A stretch of 15,693 bases of DNA, from positions 1-15,693 of the forward strand of contig NZ_CALIBB010000124.1 in assembly GCF_938045595.1 (NCBI RefSeq), given 5' to 3'. A model generated the notes under the pieces. The model was given only the letters and a program-made list of their open reading frames with translations. It was not told the origin of the DNA and searched no databases. Below are positions 14,458-15,693 of the stretch, one piece after another. The DNA is from an uncultured Campylobacter sp. GTDB lineage: Bacteria > Campylobacterota > Campylobacteria > Campylobacterales > Campylobacteraceae. Position 1 is the first letter of the stretch. Each line of letters starts with the position of its first letter. A program made the translations under genes and the position numbers.

Positions 14458-14658
14458 ATGAGCCAAAGTATAGAATTTAAAATTAAATTAGATGATGCCA
14501 AAGAGGCAGAAAGATGGAAAAAATTTTATAAAGCAGAATTCGGCAGTAACCTTTGAAACTACAAAACAAAGAATATCGGCGCGGTCGTCAATAAAAAGGA
14601 AAAATCATCTAAATTTAATAGATACTACTGCCTTTGTTACATAAAGTATAATAATTAA
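14458..14658 (+). pseudogene. Small broken gene: 32-codon ORF continuing in frame past a TGA
   Basis: From an ATG at 14458 the frame encodes MSQSIEFKIKLDDAKEAERW and a further 12 residues, then meets TGA at 14554-14556. The same frame stays open for another 33 codons, to TAA at 14656-14658. The first part has a regular charged/hydrophobic pattern, as in a real small protein; the second part is Lys/Asn/Tyr-rich. This suggests a gene of about 66 codons with a nonsense mutation, or a 32-aa protein followed by chance open frame. No clear ribosome binding site is present. Confidence 0.35.
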
Positions 14659-14671
14659 ATGCCTCCGCCAA

Positions 14672-14806
14672 TTATTTTTTAAAATTTCTAAAAAATTTCT
14701 TCAAAAGTGCCTTATAAAAAATCGCGAATTTCGATTCTTTTTTCTCATAAATCACGCGAAAGACGCCCTGTAGATCCAGCTTTTCTTGCAAAGTAATGTT
14801 TTGCAC
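14672..14806 (-). CDS. Possible small basic protein (44 aa) co-transcribed with the HTH gene
   Basis: A GTG-started ORF begins one base after the stop of the HTH gene. It has AGGAGAG about eight bases upstream, formed by the last codons of that gene. It encodes MQNITLQEKLDLQGVFRVIY, then a Lys-rich, Phe-rich tail that ends FFRNFKK. The C-terminal half is amphipathic and strongly basic. Ribosome binding site and spacing support translational coupling. No family is recognised. A regulator/small-effector pair is one possibility, unproven. Confidence 0.5.
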   Translation of the reverse strand: MQNITLQEKLDLQGVFRVIYEKKESKFAIFYKALLKKFFRNFKK

Positions 14807-14807
14807 T

Positions 14808-15053
14808 CTACTCTCCTATAAGTTTTTTTATCTTATGCAGCACAAACGCAGCGTCGTCGCTATCGAGCTCGCACAACATCTGGCATATCGCGGTCGCGGC
14901 CTGCGGCTTGGTCGTGCCCAAGCGCCAGTCCTGATACGTCCGCATCGACACGCCTAACCTCTGCGCCATCGCGGCGTGCGAGATCTTTTTGCCGTTGTTT
15001 TTGGCTTCGACGGCATTGTGCAAAATGTTGAATATATCGCTCGTTTCTAACAT
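14808..15053 (-). CDS. Small helix-turn-helix transcriptional regulator (XRE/Cro-like)
   Basis: The 81-aa protein is almost entirely a DNA-binding domain. The helix-turn-helix is in ISHAAMAQRLGVSMRTYQDW (about residues 24-43), with the continuation RLGTTKPQAATAICQML. It is followed by an acidic patch (LDSDD) and a last helix (FVLHKIKKLIGE). I chose the ATG at 15053; a TTG at 15068 would add five residues and has no ribosome binding site. TATAAT on the minus strand ends only six bases upstream of the ATG, so the transcript may be leaderless. TGTATAATT copies upstream could be its own operator. The 44-aa ORF follows immediately. The G+C content is higher than the flanking A+T-rich DNA. Confidence 0.75.
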   Translation of the reverse strand: MLETSDIFNILHNAVEAKNNGKKISHAAMAQRLGVSMRTYQDWRLGTTKPQAATAICQMLCELDSDDAAFVLHKIKKLIGE

Positions 15054-15058
15054 ATGAA

Positions 15059-15171
15059 AATTATACAAATTTATTCGTTAATTATACATAAAATCGTATA
15101 AAATGAATAAAAATAGTGTTATTCATAAGTAAAAATAGCAAAATACTTCGTTTATCCGTGTGAATTATACA
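15059..15171 (-). promoter_or_regulatory. Promoter/operator region of the HTH gene with three TGTATAATT copies
   Basis: AATTATACA on plus (TGTATAATT on minus) occurs at 15059-15067, 15080-15088 and 15163-15171. The first two are spaced 21 bp, two helical turns. The copy nearest the gene includes a perfect TATAAT -10 box (15060-15065). These may be tandem -10 elements, autoregulatory operator sites, or both. Confidence 0.45.
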
Positions 15172-15294
15172 GAATACTGCATAAAATAAACATAAAATTT
15201 TATAAAATTTTGCATATTATGCCGTAAAGATGAACCGGCTTGCACAAACAGGCATCTTATAGAACGGCACATTAAATTTTAAAACGGGGATAGA

Positions 15295-15447
15295 ATGAAA
15301 TTTTATAATCGAAGCTTTTGGGATTTGATTTTTTTGATCGGTTCTGGCAGCTATTACAAACAAGATGGAATTTTACCCTTTACCCAGCTATACTTGCCGA
15401 CGCAAAGAGTGCTTCAATTCCCAACGGGATGGAATTCTACAAAGTAG
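15295..15447 (+). other. 50-codon ORF running into the CRISPR array
   Basis: An ATG at 15295 with GGGGA upstream opens a frame starting MKFYNRSFWDLIFLIG. It passes through the decayed repeat at 15347-15376 and the first repeat, and stops at TAG in the first spacer. The ribosome binding site and hydrophobic start look gene-like. The rest is CRISPR repeat and spacer read in frame, so at most a 5' gene fragment is real. Confidence 0.2.
15347..15376 (-). repeat. Decayed CRISPR repeat at the trailer end of the right array
   Basis: 21 of 30 positions match the consensus (in plus orientation), and the stretch GATGGAATT then TAC is kept. It starts exactly 64 bp before the next repeat, leaving a 34-bp spacer (15377-15410). 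In crRNA orientation the preserved part is the 5' half. Phase and match together make chance unlikely. Confidence 0.7.
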
Positions 15448-15693
15448 GTTGCGAGAAGTGGCACAAGCGTCAGATGAGTTTCAATTCCCAACGGGATGGA
15501 ATTCTACAAGACGAACAAGATAAAGACGTAGCCCAAATAGAGCGTTTCAATTCCCAACGGGATGGAATTCTACCCCTGGATAAAAGTATGTCAAATCCTG
15601 ATAGTGCGTTTCAATTCCCAACGGGATGGAATTCTACGGTATGAAGCTACTTGAAAAGCTTAGGAAAACTAGTTTCAATTCCCAACGGGATGG
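15411..15693 (-). CRISPR. CRISPR array, trailer end, continuing beyond the window
   Basis: Repeats lie at 15411-15440, 15478-15507, 15544-15573, 15608-15637 and 15672-15693 (cut by the window edge). Spacers are 37, 36, 34 and 34 bp. On plus the repeat reads GTTTCAATTCCCAAC then GGGATGGAATTCTAC. It is the exact reverse complement of the repeats at 38-67 and 13933-13962. All complete copies are perfect except the leftmost, which has one change (T2 to C), as expected at a trailer end. The crRNA strand is minus, so the leader and any cas genes should lie to the right, outside the window. A type I-B or III system is the likely owner from the repeat form. Confidence 0.97.

Noticed and set aside
15318..15644. 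108-codon open frame with repeated SQRDGI peptides
   Set aside because: It is the CRISPR repeat-spacer array read in one frame; the repeated peptide is the translated repeat.

Overview
The window looks like a Campylobacter chromosome (Campylobacterota), probably one of the higher-GC oral-type species such as C. gracilis. That assignment is an inference. It rests on the gene order kdsC-lptC-lptA-engB-membrane protein-PBP2, which I recall being largely conserved in C. jejuni, on the A+T-rich intergenic DNA, and on the family types. There are no rRNA or tRNA genes, no insertion sequence that I can recognise and no cas genes.

Layout. Positions 1-132 hold the distal end of a CRISPR array, followed by about 380 bp of gene-free A+T-rich DNA. 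Positions 579-1974 carry two low-GC hypothetical membrane-protein genes on the minus strand. Positions 2181-7821 are a tightly packed minus-strand envelope operon: kdsC, lptC, lptA, engB, a GNAT acetyltransferase, a small membrane protein and PBP2 (mrdA). It combines the KDO-phosphatase step of LPS synthesis, periplasmic LPS transport, a ribosome-assembly GTPase and the cell-elongation transpeptidase. Positions 7908-9892 hold a lineage-specific minus-strand cassette: a 74-aa membrane protein, a 45-aa membrane protein, an anchored PstS-like protein, a possible 22-aa membrane peptide, a 147-aa membrane protein and a C-terminal scrap of a second PstS-like gene. Positions 10138-12738 carry hisB and dsbD, also minus. 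The divergent plus-strand gene at 12847-13749 is ppk2. Positions 13750-15693 hold a degenerate CRISPR array, a broken small gene, a small HTH-regulator operon and the trailer end of a healthy CRISPR array in the opposite orientation.

Main points of interest. (1) Three CRISPR fragments share one 30-bp repeat: two on plus, one on minus. Each is followed at its trailer end by an in-phase, strongly decayed repeat that keeps mainly the 5' half. (2) EngB, the GNAT enzyme and DsbD each carry a low-complexity Ala/Ser/Asn-rich segment of roughly 70-110 residues, with a recurring LN(L/F) motif. In EngB and the GNAT enzyme the segment splits a conserved domain. (3) The PstS-like cassette looks like the survivor of a tandem duplication: a 24-bp direct repeat encodes the C-terminal tail of PstS at both ends. 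(4) Several genes below 50 residues are supported by ribosome binding sites and tight spacing.
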